From: Thermodesulfobacteriota bacterium
GTDB taxonomy: Bacteria; Desulfobacterota; DSM-4660; Desulfatiglandales; Desulfatiglandaceae
DNA length: 64,000 nucleotides
Direction: 5' to 3'
Assembly: GCA_028278625.1 (NCBI GenBank)
Contig: JANQDY010000098.1
Span: 1 to 64,000, forward strand
Made by a program: the position numbers and the translations under genes. The notes below the pieces were generated by a model. That model worked only from the letters and a program-made list of their open reading frames with translations. It was not told the origin of the DNA and made no database searches. This document shows positions 1-9,286 of the stretch, one piece after another. Every line of letters begins with the position of its first letter. Position 1 is the stretch's first letter.

Positions 1-1
1 C

Positions 2-55
2 GTCTTTATTGGGGTTATCTTTTTCATGCTTGTACTCCTACCCGCCCTACATTAA
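2..55 (+). CDS. C-terminal end of a gene cut by the window edge, probably membrane protein
   Basis: An open frame enters from the left edge and ends with TAA at 53-55. The 17 visible residues (VFIGVIFFMLVLLPALH) are strongly hydrophobic, like the last transmembrane segment of an inner-membrane protein. Nothing identifies the family. The real gene start lies outside the window. Confidence 0.35.
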   Translation, partial: VFIGVIFFMLVLLPALH

Positions 56-375
56 TTCTTAAAGGGGTAGGTGTCTCAGCTACATTGGCACAGAGGGACC
101 GAAGGTGAAAAGCCGCACAAAAGTGAATTCGAGGACACACTCCGGGACCATAATAGATTTGAGGGATTTAAGTCAAGGGATGAACAGACGCTCCGACGCT
201 CCCTGAAGGTTCGAAGAGTGGGATTCTCCACCCTTATCAAAATGTATGCCGACGGCGCAATATGAGCCTGGTGACATTCCGTGGAGTTTTTGGTTGACTT
301 TGTATTCATTTCAGCGTTTCATGGAAGTTCACGTTATGACCTTAAACAGTTGGCACCTATTTGGGAGGTCTAGCG
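56..375. other. 320-base stretch with no secure gene
   Basis: No recognisable gene. A GTG-started frame at 71-265 (64 residues, rich in charged residues) has a plausible AGGGG ribosome site just before it, but it has no recognisable domain and is entirely overlapped by an opposite-strand frame, so it is not called. No tRNA, convincing terminator or good promoter consensus was found. The GGGAGG ribosome site of the next gene is at 363-368. Confidence 0.5.
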
Positions 376-852
376 ATGGAAAAACGAACTGCAAAAGACG
401 TCATGAACCGCGATGTATTGACAGTCAATGCCGATCTCTCCATTCAGGGGTTGGCTGACTTCCTGTTTCAAAATTCCATATCAGGTGCACCGGTCGTATC
501 CGCCAATGGCAAACTGGTGGGCGCCGTTTCTGTGACCGACATCCTTCGTCATGAAACCGTTCCGGAAAAGGGCGTGCAATTCAACAACCGGCATGACTAC
601 TATGTGCACAAGGCCGACGACCGTTTTTCCCACCAGGACCTTGATGGCCTTCATTTTACGGATGAAGCGCCGGTCACGGTGGAAGATATCATGGCTTCCA
701 GAATCCTCGTTGTGGGAGAGAACGAACCGGTCCAGCAGGTGGCGGATACAATGATCAGGAACCGAATCCACCGTGTATTCGTCACCCGGAACGACAAGCC
801 CATCGGCATCATTTCAACGGCCGATATGCTGAAAGTCATTCGTGACATGTAG
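376..852 (+). CDS. CBS-domain pair protein
   Basis: A 158-residue soluble protein made of two CBS motifs and nothing else. The first covers about residues 5-60 (KDVMNRDVLTV, GAPVVSANGKLVGAVSVTDI) and the second about 100-158 (VEDIMASRILVV, HRVFVTRNDKPIGIISTADM). Each shows the usual 'DVM...G.vs..Dil' pattern. Stand-alone CBS pairs bind adenine nucleotides and act as energy or redox sensors for partner proteins. The start is ATG 376, seven bases after GGGAGG; a TTG at 361 in the same frame lies upstream of that ribosome site. A charged insert of about 30 residues separates the two motifs. The partner is not evident from the neighbours. Confidence 0.85.
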   Translation: MEKRTAKDVMNRDVLTVNADLSIQGLADFLFQNSISGAPVVSANGKLVGAVSVTDILRHETVPEKGVQFNNRHDYYVHKADDRFSHQDLDGLHFTDEAPVTVEDIMASRILVVGENEPVQQVADTMIRNRIHRVFVTRNDKPIGIISTADMLKVIRDM

Positions 853-912
853 GTCTTGGGGCAGGCACCGGATGGGACTCCCAAAAGCTCACGGCATTGT
901 CAAAATGAAACC

Positions 913-1431
913 ATGACATTCGTAGGGCACAGCCTGGTAGGGGTTTCCGCAGCGGTTTTGGCCATGCCTTCTCACATGTCCGTGTGGCGCTGGGTGGTGG
1001 CGATCAATGTTTTCGTTCTCCTTTCCTACCTGCCGGATCTCCCCTTCCCGTTCTGGGGTCATTCGCGATATGCCATAAGCCACAGTCTTTATGTGAACCT
1101 GTTTCTAATGACGGCCTGTTACATCATTCGGCTGTCCTTCAAAAGTGTTCATCGCTTGTTGCCCGCCCGCCTCTTCTTTACGGGCATTGCTGTCTGGGGC
1201 AGTCATCTCCTATTGGATGCACTTTACAAGGGTCCGGGCGGGGTTGCCATATTCTGGCCTTTTTCAAGGGCGGTACTAAACCTCCCCGTTCCCTGGTTTG
1301 ATTATTTTGTCCCCTCTCTGGGGGTGTTGCATATGCACAACTTGAATGTTTTCGGTATCGAGGCGATGGCCTATCTGCCGATTCTGTTCATGGCGTTTGT
1401 TGTCAGAAGGATCTGGATAAGGGTTAGGTGA
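913..1431 (+). CDS. YdjM/DUF457-like membrane-bound metal-dependent hydrolase
   Basis: About 172 residues with four or five hydrophobic segments. It opens with MTFVGHSLVG and carries the polar motifs typical of the YdjM/DUF457 family: a histidine near the N-terminus, SYLPDLPFPF with an aspartate (about 38-47), HSRYAISHSL (about 51-60) and GSHLLLDAL (about 96-104). These His/Asp residues are thought to bind metal at the membrane face; the substrate is unknown. The start is taken as ATG 913. A TTG at 856 in frame would add 19 polar residues with no family support. Confidence 0.65.
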   Translation: MTFVGHSLVGVSAAVLAMPSHMSVWRWVVAINVFVLLSYLPDLPFPFWGHSRYAISHSLYVNLFLMTACYIIRLSFKSVHRLLPARLFFTGIAVWGSHLLLDALYKGPGGVAIFWPFSRAVLNLPVPWFDYFVPSLGVLHMHNLNVFGIEAMAYLPILFMAFVVRRIWIRVR

Positions 1432-1463
1432 CCATTGCCTTTCCCGATACCGGCTGATTTGAT

Positions 1464-2027
1464 ATGTTTGAGACAGAGCTGAATGAAATCCGTTGCTATC
1501 GATCACCCAAGATTGAAGTCCGAAACAGCGATCTTGAAGGAAGAGGCGTATTTGCGGTATCCAGGATCGAGAAAGAGGAAGTGGTCGCCATAAAGGCAGG
1601 GCATATTGTCACCTCAGACGAAATCGCCGAAATCACTTGTACGGTTGGTGACTATGCCCTCCAGATCCACGATGGCATCTATATCAGTCCACGATCCAAG
1701 GATGAACTGGAACGAATGGCGGTTTTTATCAACCATTCCTGCAATCCCAATGTTGGATTCTCAGGCCAAATCGTCTACGTGGCAATGCGAGGCATTGCCC
1801 CTGGAGAGGAGTTGTGCCATGACTATGCCATGGAGCGTACCGACGACTATATCCTGGAGTGCCGGTGCGGCTCGGATTGTTGCCGGGGAAGAATCACCGT
1901 AAGGGACTGGAAGCGTCCTGATCTCCAGGAAAGGTACAAGAACCGCTTCTCATCGTACATCCTTGAAAAAATTGAAAGATCAAAACAGGAAAAGGTAGGT
2001 GGGGTTGCTAACAAACATGAAGGATAG
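1464..2027 (+). CDS. SET-domain protein (putative lysine methyltransferase)
   Basis: 187 residues. The SET signature is complete: KIEVRNSDLEGRGVFA at the start of the fold (about 15-30), the knot motif INHSCNPNVGF (about 88-98), and GEELCHDYA (about 114-122). These are followed by a post-SET-like cysteine cluster, CRCGSDCCRGRI (about 133-144), likely to bind zinc. SET proteins transfer a methyl group from S-adenosylmethionine to lysine. Bacterial members modify various proteins, and the target here is unknown. The tail is basic and poorly conserved. It sits alone between unrelated genes. Confidence 0.8.
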   Translation: MFETELNEIRCYRSPKIEVRNSDLEGRGVFAVSRIEKEEVVAIKAGHIVTSDEIAEITCTVGDYALQIHDGIYISPRSKDELERMAVFINHSCNPNVGFSGQIVYVAMRGIAPGEELCHDYAMERTDDYILECRCGSDCCRGRITVRDWKRPDLQERYKNRFSSYILEKIERSKQEKVGGVANKHEG

Positions 2028-2111
2028 TGCTATCCTCGGCTGTAAACCCCACTTAAAGCACCTGGGCCATTTTTCATCCAACAGGCGTTCGGATTCGAGC
2101 CATTTCATCCC

Positions 2112-5100
2112 ATGCATCACACCCCCGTCATCAATACCAAACTCATGATTCCAAGAGCCGCCCATGCGCTCAAAAGGGAACGTCTCTTCCAATCTCTCGA
2201 AGCGGTCCTCGGAAAGCGGCTGGCGCTCGTGATCGCCGGAGCAGGGTACGGAAAGACCACGCTGGTCTCCCAGTGGCTGCAGGAAAAAGGGATTCCCGCC
2301 GTGTGGTATTCCCTGGATCAATACGATGTGGATTTCACCTCATTCATGAGGCATCTCGCCCAGGGGTTACGGAATCTGTGCCCGGACATCATGAAAACGC
2401 CCCAAGACCTCATGACCCAAGATTTCATGGAAGGCGTGGGGACATCCCGCCGATCCCGGGAGGCGGTGCTTTTCCGGTTTGCAAAACAAATAGAGGACCA
2501 TATCCGGGAGGACACGCTCCTTGTTTTCGATGATTATTACCGGGCACGGGAAAGCCGGGAAATCACCGAGGCCATGGCGTTCATGCTCGACCGGCTGCCG
2601 CTTTCGATCCACTTTGTGATCATCAGCCGGCACCAGCCCGTGTTTAAGACCTCCCGGCTGAGGGCCATGCGGGAGATTGTCGATATCAATGAAGGGGATT
2701 TGACGTTTAAACTTAAAGAAATCGAAGGGCTTTACAGGCACTGTCTCGGCACACCGCTCCGAGGAGAACAGCTTGCCGTCCTGATGGAGAAAACCACCGG
2801 CTGGGCCGCCAGTCTGATTCTTTTTCATTATGCCCTGAAGAATAGAAACAATGAGGAAATCGATACGCGACTGGCGCGGCTCAAAGGATCCACCCGGTAT
2901 ATCTTTCAATATCTCGAGGAAAACGTCTTCGAGGCCCAGTCCGAAGAAACCAAGGATTTCATGTTGAAAACATCGCTTCTTTCCCGGCTGGACACGGGTT
3001 TTTGCGATGATTTTCTCAATATGGATCATTCCGGGCAGTTGCTTCGTCGCCTTTCAGAGCATCACCTTTTGACCTTCCCTGTGGATGAGCAGGGAAATGC
3101 CTATTATTACCACCATCTGCTCAGGGATTTTTTGAGGGTGAAGCTGAACGATTCCCTCCCTCGAAAATCCGTGCAACACCTGCACCTTTCCATCGCACGG
3201 CAGCTTGAAAAGAGAGGTGACGCATACGAAGCGCTCACACACTATCTGAACGGACGGCATTTTGACCATGTGGTAAGGCTTCTGGGTCAGATGGAGTTGA
3301 GGCTTCTTCTGGAGGGAAGGCTCCGGTTTCTCCGCAGGTGCCTGGACCAAATTCCCGTAGACCTGAAGGGGAAGTCCCCGCAGATTCAGTATCTTGAAGC
3401 CAGGCTGTGGTCTCTTTCGGGGGACCAACATCAGGCAATCCGTTGGATAAAGGATGCCCTTCAAGGTTTTCAAAAGGAATCCCACAAGGAAAACATCGAA
3501 AAATGCGTTGCGGAGCTGGGGGCTTACTATTACTACACCGGAAATGTCGTAGAAGCGGAACGCCTGCTGGAGCAGGCCCTGGCGGAACATATTGAAAATC
3601 CCATCATCTTCATCCAGGTAATGACCTTTATGGTCCTGCTTTCGGCAATCCTCGGAAAAATCGACCGGTCGGACCATTATCACCGGTCCGCCATGAACCG
3701 CATCTCCGGATACCACGTGGAGGAGAAGGCCCTGGGAATCACCACCATCAACCTTGCCTACAGCTTCCGGTATTTCGTCACCGGAGATTTTGCCAAATCA
3801 CAGGAGATCAGCCAGGAGGTTCTGGACCAGGCCCAACGCCGGCACGCGGATATGCTCCTTCCTCTCTCCTACTTTCAGACCGCCTATAACAGTTTCTATC
3901 TCGGCCGGTTCCAGGAGGGGCATGATCATGCAATTGCCGGCCTGTCGCTGGCCCAAAAAAAGGGCATTCAGGACAGCCAGATCGGATGGCTTCACCTTTC
4001 CTTGGGTCTCAACTTCATGGGATTGGGAAAACCTCGAGAGGCCTTGGAACAGGGCAACAAAAGCCTTGGTATTTTCAAATCCCAGGGAAACAGGTGGGGA
4101 ATGGCAACCGCCCATGACTTTCTCCACCAGGTCCATCTTGCATCGGGCCAGGACCTGGGAAGGGCGGAGCAGAGCATTCGAGAGGGATTGGACGTCATCA
4201 GGGGGCGTGAGCTTCCGGTGACGGAAGGAATCCTGGAAACCGGGCTTGCCGGCATCTTGATGGAAAAAGGCCAATATGGACCGGTGCCCGAGCTGCTTAA
4301 AAACGCGCGGGCCAAACTGACCCTCGCCACCTACCATAGGTTCCGGATCAGGCTGCTTTTTGCACGATGCCATCAATCCCTGGGCCGCAAAAGGAGCGCC
4401 CTTCTGAGCCTGCTCGCGGGGTTGAAAATGGCGGAAAACCAGCACTACCAAAGGTTTGTGGCCCAGGAGGGGGAGTGGATCGTTCCGCTGTTGGCGGAAC
4501 TCCATGCCACGGGTCGCATGACCGAAGTGATTGAAACGATTTTTAGGATGGCGAAAGCGCCTATTCGGCGGCGACTGATCCTGCTCCAAAAAGGAGACGA
4601 CGCCAAGATGGGGGATGCCGCCAAACTTATCCTCAAGACGCTTCCGGTCCCATCCCACCCCCCTTTAACCATCCATCTCCTGGGAAAATTCCGTGTACTA
4701 AAGGGAGGAGAGGAGATTCCCGAAGACCGGTGTAAGAGCGCCAAGGCCCTGATGTTATGCAAGTATCTGGCCTCACAGCGAAGCCGTGGCCTTATCCAAA
4801 AAGAGGAGATGATTGAGCTGCTCTGGCCGGAAGAGGATTTTGAGCGTACCCGAAAACGATTCAACGTTGCGGTAAGCACCCTCAGAAAGCTCTTTGAACC
4901 GGACATCCGAAGGGGGACCCCCTCCGCATACATCATCCGCCGGGACAACGCCCTGAGAATCCATACCGGCGACGGGGGTACTGTGGATGTGGAGGTGTTT
5001 TCCATGGAGCTTAAGCTGGCGGAACAATACGAGAAAAGCGATCCCGAACGGTCCTTTGGGCATTATCTGAAGGCAGAGATGCTGTACACCGGGCCGTTCC

Positions 5101-5429
5101 TTGCTGAAAACCCTTATGAAGAGTGGTGCATGGCAGAACGGGAACAACTGGGTGAGCGGTTCCTTTGCGTCTTAAGAGGCATCATGCGGTTTTTGGATGA
5201 AAGCGGCGAATATCCAAAAGGGATTGAATATGCCAAGAAATACCTGGCCCAGAACCGCCATGCCGAGGACATTTACCGGAAGCTGATGTTCTATTACTTC
5301 ATGACGGGAAACATTGCGGAAGTGAAAAAAACGTTTCTAACCTGTAAAAGGGCCATCGCCGGTGAGTTGGATTGCCCCCTAAGCCAAAAAACCACCCGTT
5401 TATACCGCCGTCTGATTCAAGACAGGTGA
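2112..5429 (+). CDS. Large MalT-like ATPase regulator with SARP/BTAD DNA-binding end
   Basis: 1105 residues. The N-terminus resembles MalT/LuxR-family STAND ATPases: NTKLMIPRAAHALKRERL, then Walker A GAGYGKTT (about 44-51) and Walker B LLVFDDYY (about 135-142). A long TPR-like helical region follows (about 430-830). The last 250 residues start LLGKFRVLKGGEEIP and include a winged helix and a bacterial transcriptional activator domain (BTAD), as in SARP regulators, rather than the LuxR helix-turn-helix of MalT. STAND regulators switch with ATP and an inducer. The methyltransferase gene downstream is a candidate target or co-transcribed gene. The start ATG 2112 has a weak ribosome site; it is kept because the conserved NTKL motif lies close behind it. 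Confidence 0.8.
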   Translation: MHHTPVINTKLMIPRAAHALKRERLFQSLEAVLGKRLALVIAGAGYGKTTLVSQWLQEKGIPAVWYSLDQYDVDFTSFMRHLAQGLRNLCPDIMKTPQDLMTQDFMEGVGTSRRSREAVLFRFAKQIEDHIREDTLLVFDDYYRARESREITEAMAFMLDRLPLSIHFVIISRHQPVFKTSRLRAMREIVDINEGDLTFKLKEIEGLYRHCLGTPLRGEQLAVLMEKTTGWAASLILFHYALKNRNNEEIDTRLARLKGSTRYIFQYLEENVFEAQSEETKDFMLKTSLLSRLDTGFCDDFLNMDHSGQLLRRLSEHHLLTFPVDEQGNAYYYHHLLRDFLRVKLNDSLPRKSVQHLHLSIARQLEKRGDAYEALTHYLNGRHFDHVVRLLGQMELRLLLEGRLRFLRRCLDQIPVDLKGKSPQIQYLEARLWSLSGDQHQAIRWIKDALQGFQKESHKENIEKCVAELGAYYYYTGNVVEAERLLEQALAEHIENPIIFIQVMTFMVLLSAILGKIDRSDHYHRSAMNRISGYHVEEKALGITTINLAYSFRYFVTGDFAKSQEISQEVLDQAQRRHADMLLPLSYFQTAYNSFYLGRFQEGHDHAIAGLSLAQKKGIQDSQIGWLHLSLGLNFMGLGKPREALEQGNKSLGIFKSQGNRWGMATAHDFLHQVHLASGQDLGRAEQSIREGLDVIRGRELPVTEGILETGLAGILMEKGQYGPVPELLKNARAKLTLATYHRFRIRLLFARCHQSLGRKRSALLSLLAGLKMAENQHYQRFVAQEGEWIVPLLAELHATGRMTEVIETIFRMAKAPIRRRLILLQKGDDAKMGDAAKLILKTLPVPSHPPLTIHLLGKFRVLKGGEEIPEDRCKSAKALMLCKYLASQRSRGLIQKEEMIELLWPEEDFERTRKRFNVAVSTLRKLFEPDIRRGTPSAYIIRRDNALRIHTGDGGTVDVEVFSMELKLAEQYEKSDPERSFGHYLKAEMLYTGPFLAENPYEEWCMAEREQLGERFLCVLRGIMRFLDESGEYPKGIEYAKKYLAQNRHAEDIYRKLMFYYFMTGNIAEVKKTFLTCKRAIAGELDCPLSQKTTRLYRRLIQDR

Positions 5430-5612
5430 ACCGGATACCTCCCTTTGCGCCATCCGTTTGTCCGTAATTTATTCCGGATTTATCGCGGTGGGGTATTGCT
5501 TTCAATTCCTTTGGCAGTGCCCGATGATCCTGCCGGAACGGAAACAAGCGAAGATGCCTTGGCTGCCGGTCTTATGGCGGCCGCCGGCATCAAAAAAAGA
5601 ATGGAGGGTAGC

Positions 5613-6629
5613 ATGAAACTAAGGTATATGGTTTCTCTGCTGCGGGTGTTGAAAATACGGGGACTTTTCCCCATCATGAAGGACTGGCAGGCCTTCTTGA
5701 GAATTCACTTTCTATTTGCCGCGGAGGCATCGGGGCTGCTCCGTGCCCTTGGACACCCTTGCAAAAGGGAATCCTTGATCGAAAAACTCCAAGTGGCAAG
5801 GCCGGAGCTTCTGGATGCGCTGCTTGACATGGGGCTTGCCCTAAAAGAACTGGCCATTAAGAACAACCGCTTCCTTGTGAGGGGAAAACGCTCCAAGGCC
5901 GTTCAGGGGGAAGGCGGCGATATTTTAGGGGCCATGATACAGGCCAACGTCACCTATTACAGCGATGCCTACCGCAATGCGGCCGGGCGTCTTAAGGGCG
6001 GTGATCTGGGGGATGATCTCCATGAGATCGGCGATCTGGTGGCCCGGTTTTCAAAGGGTGCTGAACCGATCGTCCAGTCCTTTGTGAGGGCCATGGTTAG
6101 AGGGAAAAAGGAAATGCAGGTGCTGGACGTGGGGTGCGGGTCCGGCGTGTTCATGAAAACCGCTCACAGCGCCAACCCCAACGCATCAGGCTTTGGATTG
6201 GAAATCGACGGGAATGTGGTCCGCCAGGCAATGGAAAACATCTCCAAATGGGGGCTGAACGACCGGTTCCATGTCCTCGAAGGGGACGTTCGGCGTCTTC
6301 CGAAAGAGATTTCCGGCCCCTTCCACCTGATCACCCTGTTCAACATCCTTTACTACTTTGACCCAAAGGACCGCACCGATTTGCTGAAGCGCCTTCGCGA
6401 AATCCTGTCGCCCAAAGGGGTATTGGCGGTTATCATGAACTTCCACAGCCAGGGAAAGGATATCGGGGCGGCCAACCTCAACATGGTCAACTGCTCCCTG
6501 AAAGGTCTGTACCCCCTTCCCGGCTTGGGCGAGATGACATCGTTGTTGAAACACTGCGGGTTCGGCAGCATCGAAGTTCACCGGTTCATGCCGGGCACCA
6601 CATTCTGCGGGATCGCGGCCTACCGATGA
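5613..6629 (+). CDS. SAM-dependent class I methyltransferase
   Basis: 338 residues from ATG 5613, which follows GGAGGG with good spacing; the open frame runs back to 5445 without support. The first 90 residues form a helical part like the dimerisation winged-helix region of O-methyltransferases (SGLLRALGHPCKRESLIEKL). The S-adenosylmethionine fold begins at about 165, with motif I VLDVGCGSGVF (170-180) and a following acidic strand, GLEIDGNVV. The acceptor substrate cannot be told. It lies 183 bases after the large regulator on the same strand. Confidence 0.75.
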   Translation: MKLRYMVSLLRVLKIRGLFPIMKDWQAFLRIHFLFAAEASGLLRALGHPCKRESLIEKLQVARPELLDALLDMGLALKELAIKNNRFLVRGKRSKAVQGEGGDILGAMIQANVTYYSDAYRNAAGRLKGGDLGDDLHEIGDLVARFSKGAEPIVQSFVRAMVRGKKEMQVLDVGCGSGVFMKTAHSANPNASGFGLEIDGNVVRQAMENISKWGLNDRFHVLEGDVRRLPKEISGPFHLITLFNILYYFDPKDRTDLLKRLREILSPKGVLAVIMNFHSQGKDIGAANLNMVNCSLKGLYPLPGLGEMTSLLKHCGFGSIEVHRFMPGTTFCGIAAYR

Positions 6630-6731
6630 TACGGCAAAACGGTCCCGCTTCCCGGATCGCCGGGGTGATTGCAAAAAAAGACACGAATGGATAAAAACGG
6701 ATCATTCTAGAATCGGACAGAAGGGAGATTC

Positions 6732-7847
6732 ATGACAACCGCTAGACGCGCCATCATGTGGCTCGTTCTATTGCTGATTCTGCTGCTGATAATATTCTCT
6801 ATTTATGGAGCGTTCATTGGAACCAGCCGCGCCGCTTCCTTCTTTAACACGCTCCCTCTGGCCATATATTGGATATTTTTTGCGGTATTGCTTGTCATCG
6901 GCATCGGAACGTTCAAAAAGCTGTATCGCAGGCCGGGACTCCTACTCATCCACCTGGGCTGTATCGGTGTTCTTTTAGGGGGAATGCTGGGTTCTGATGC
7001 TGGTCACAGACTCAAGAGAAGAATACTCGGGATTGACAAGCTCCGTCAAGGCAGAATGGTGATCTATGAAAAAATGAGTGAAAATCGCGTGCTCCGGGAG
7101 GGCGCCGACATTGGCATCGGAATGGATCGTGACGGGACCGTTGTCTTCTACGAAGCCCATGACCGTCAGCATGCCCCAATCAAAGGTGAGGATGGAAGAA
7201 TTTTCTCCCTGCCCTTTGACATCAAGCTGAACGATTTCAGAATGGAATATTATGACACGCCCCGCTTGACCGTCAGATCAGAGGATGGAAGGGCATACGC
7301 ACTCGATCCCGTGGAAGTGGGCGAAAGATTCAAGCTTCCGGATAATACGGTCATTACAATTGTCCAAAAATTTGGAAATCTGAAGTTGCGCATGGATAAG
7401 GGCGGTTATGTGGCCTACGATGATAAAGGCCCGGGCTTAAATCCGGCCATAAAAACCAGGGTCCAGTATGCCGATGGTACAAAAGAGGAACAGTTTGCCT
7501 TTGCCAACTTTTCCGGCGAGATGGGCAGAAAAAGAAGGCTCTCCATGCGACTGGCGAATGTGGGCATGGTCAGGGATTATTTCAGTGATCTGCAAGTGAT
7601 CAGAGACGGGGAAGTGGTGCTGACAAAGACCATTCAAGTGAATGATCCCTTGCACTATGGTGGATACCATTTTTACCAGAGCGCTTACGATGACCGGGAA
7701 GAACGTTATACGGTTTTGTCGGTCATGTCGGATTCGGGTCTTTACATCGTCTATGCCGGTCTTTGGGTGATGGGGATCGGTGTAATGTGGAACATGTGGC
7801 TGAGACCCGTTATGAGCTATCTGAACAAGCGCAAAACAAGCGCATAA
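6732..7847 (+). CDS. resB: ResB-like cytochrome c assembly protein
   Basis: 371 residues. Three hydrophobic segments lie near the N-terminus (about 9-27, 37-58, 68-85), followed by a large soluble extracytoplasmic domain and a final transmembrane segment (about 335-355). The region ending NDPLHYGGYHFYQSAYDD matches the 'n.Pl.y.G..fYQs.y' signature of ResB/Ccs1. With CcsA it forms the system II haem export and ligation complex for periplasmic c-type cytochromes. It is shorter than Gram-positive ResB, as is common in deltaproteobacteria. Ribosome site AAGGGAG before ATG 6732; the ccsA gene follows 18 bases later. Confidence 0.85.
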   Translation: MTTARRAIMWLVLLLILLLIIFSIYGAFIGTSRAASFFNTLPLAIYWIFFAVLLVIGIGTFKKLYRRPGLLLIHLGCIGVLLGGMLGSDAGHRLKRRILGIDKLRQGRMVIYEKMSENRVLREGADIGIGMDRDGTVVFYEAHDRQHAPIKGEDGRIFSLPFDIKLNDFRMEYYDTPRLTVRSEDGRAYALDPVEVGERFKLPDNTVITIVQKFGNLKLRMDKGGYVAYDDKGPGLNPAIKTRVQYADGTKEEQFAFANFSGEMGRKRRLSMRLANVGMVRDYFSDLQVIRDGEVVLTKTIQVNDPLHYGGYHFYQSAYDDREERYTVLSVMSDSGLYIVYAGLWVMGIGVMWNMWLRPVMSYLNKRKTSA

Positions 7848-7865
7848 GAAGGAAAGATCCTATCA

Positions 7866-8654
7866 ATGGCCTTTAAAACCGATCTGCAAGTCCTCATGAT
7901 CTATTTGATCATGTCATTCTACTTCCTGGGGTTTTTTCTGAGCCTCATGAAATGGGAGAAAGCGGGCGAGCGCTGTTTTTTCATGGGGTTCATCTCTGCC
8001 TGCGTCGCCTATGGCTACCGGTGGTATTGTGTGGGGCATTGGCCGCTCCAAAACCTGTTCGAAGTCTTTTTGACCCTCGGACTATTGATTTTCCCCATAT
8101 CGGTTTTTTGCGGCAAGTATTTGAACGCAAAGAGCAATGCCGCAGACATGTTTCTGGGAATTGTTGTTCTTTTTCCCGCGGGATTTGTTTTTAGCCCCGA
8201 ACCGAGACAACTTCCCCCCTCTCTTCAAAGCTGGCTTTTTGCGCCCCACGTGGGATTTTACATGCTCTCATACGTGCTAATGGGAAAAGCAACGTTTCAG
8301 GCGCTGTTCCAGCTTGCGGCAAGGTCCGACCCCGCAAAATCATCCACCCACGAACTGGCCACATATCACATGGTCCGAGCAGGGTTTCCATTCATGACAA
8401 TCGGACTGATTCTCGCATGCTGGTGGGCCAGAGTCGCCTGGGGTGATTTCTGGGGATGGGATCCAAAGGAACTGTGGTCATTGGCATCATGGCTGGTATT
8501 TGTGGGGTATTTTCATTTCAGGTATATTTTCGGCCAGAAACAGAAACAGGCGAACAGTATTATCGTTATTATCGGTACGGCTGCCATTATTCTGACATTG
8601 CTATGGGTCAATCTTTCCAAACTCTTTCCGGGAATTCATAGTTATGCTTCGTAG
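7866..8654 (+). CDS. ccsA: CcsA/ResC-like cytochrome c assembly protein (haem handling)
   Basis: 262 residues with about eight transmembrane segments. It carries the tryptophan-rich haem-binding signature WGDFWGWDPKELWSL (about 191-205) of the haem-handling protein superfamily (CcmC/CcmF/CcsA), flanked by conserved histidines (ATYHM at about 165 and GIHSY at the end). Together with the ResB protein encoded just upstream it should deliver haem to apocytochromes c. The short spacing of the pair and same strand mark one operon. Confidence 0.9.
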   Translation: MAFKTDLQVLMIYLIMSFYFLGFFLSLMKWEKAGERCFFMGFISACVAYGYRWYCVGHWPLQNLFEVFLTLGLLIFPISVFCGKYLNAKSNAADMFLGIVVLFPAGFVFSPEPRQLPPSLQSWLFAPHVGFYMLSYVLMGKATFQALFQLAARSDPAKSSTHELATYHMVRAGFPFMTIGLILACWWARVAWGDFWGWDPKELWSLASWLVFVGYFHFRYIFGQKQKQANSIIVIIGTAAIILTLLWVNLSKLFPGIHSYAS

Positions 8655-8798
8655 CATTGAATGCCATGAAACCAGGGCAGCTGGCTCGTGCGCGAGAGGG
8701 AGAGAATCATTGCTTTTTGCAAAACCAAAAAACACGGTGGAAAACTGAAGAAGGTTCTGATAGATGAAGAGAACCTGACAGAAAAAGGAGATTATCTG

Positions 8799-9236
8799 AT
8801 GATTACAAACGAAAGAACCGGTTTGATTGCCCCCTGTGGCATCGATTGCGGCATATGTGAACTCTATCTTGCGAGAGAGAATGAACAGTTGCGTTCCTAT
8901 TTGATTTCAAAAGGCGTACCCGAGGAGAAGCTGCCCTGCAATGGTTGCCGACAGATTGAAGGGAACTGCCCCGTTATCGGAAGTCAATGTGCGACCTATG
9001 CCTGCGTCGTTCAAAAGGAGGTCGACTATTGCCATGAATGTCAGTCGTTTCCCTGTTCAAAACTGCACCCCTCTTCAGATCGCGCGGACGTTCTTCCCCA
9101 CAATCTAAAGGTCTTTAACCTGTGCACCATTCGTCGCGACGGTGAAGAAGCCTTTATTCGATTGTCCAAAGACATCAAGACGAAATACTTCAATGGGAAA
9201 ATGGTAATTGGAAGCGGCCCCGAAACTGAGGGTTAG
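8799..9236 (+). CDS. DUF3795-type cysteine-rich protein
   Basis: 145 residues from ATG 8799, preceded by AAAAAGGAG; an upstream in-frame start at 8688 lacks a ribosome site. The protein begins with the DUF3795 hallmark APCGIDCGICELYLA and has further cysteine pairs (PCNGCRQIEGNCP, CATYACVV, CHECQSFPCSKL). Twelve cysteines in regular pairs suggest zinc or iron-sulfur binding. DUF3795 proteins are frequent in anaerobes and have no established function. It is followed at once by a second cysteine-rich gene. Confidence 0.75.
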   Translation: MITNERTGLIAPCGIDCGICELYLARENEQLRSYLISKGVPEEKLPCNGCRQIEGNCPVIGSQCATYACVVQKEVDYCHECQSFPCSKLHPSSDRADVLPHNLKVFNLCTIRRDGEEAFIRLSKDIKTKYFNGKMVIGSGPETEG

Positions 9237-9286
9237 AAGGATTGTTCTATGAGGACCTTCCCGGACAACCGGTAATCAGCGCAGTT

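Noticed and set aside
210..240. GGTTCGAA-type T-arm look-alike suggesting a tRNA
   Set aside because: No acceptor, D or anticodon stem can be built around it.
71..265. 64-codon GTG-started frame with a plausible ribosome site
   Set aside because: No family pattern, and an opposite-strand frame of similar length covers it; kept only as a note in the gap entry.
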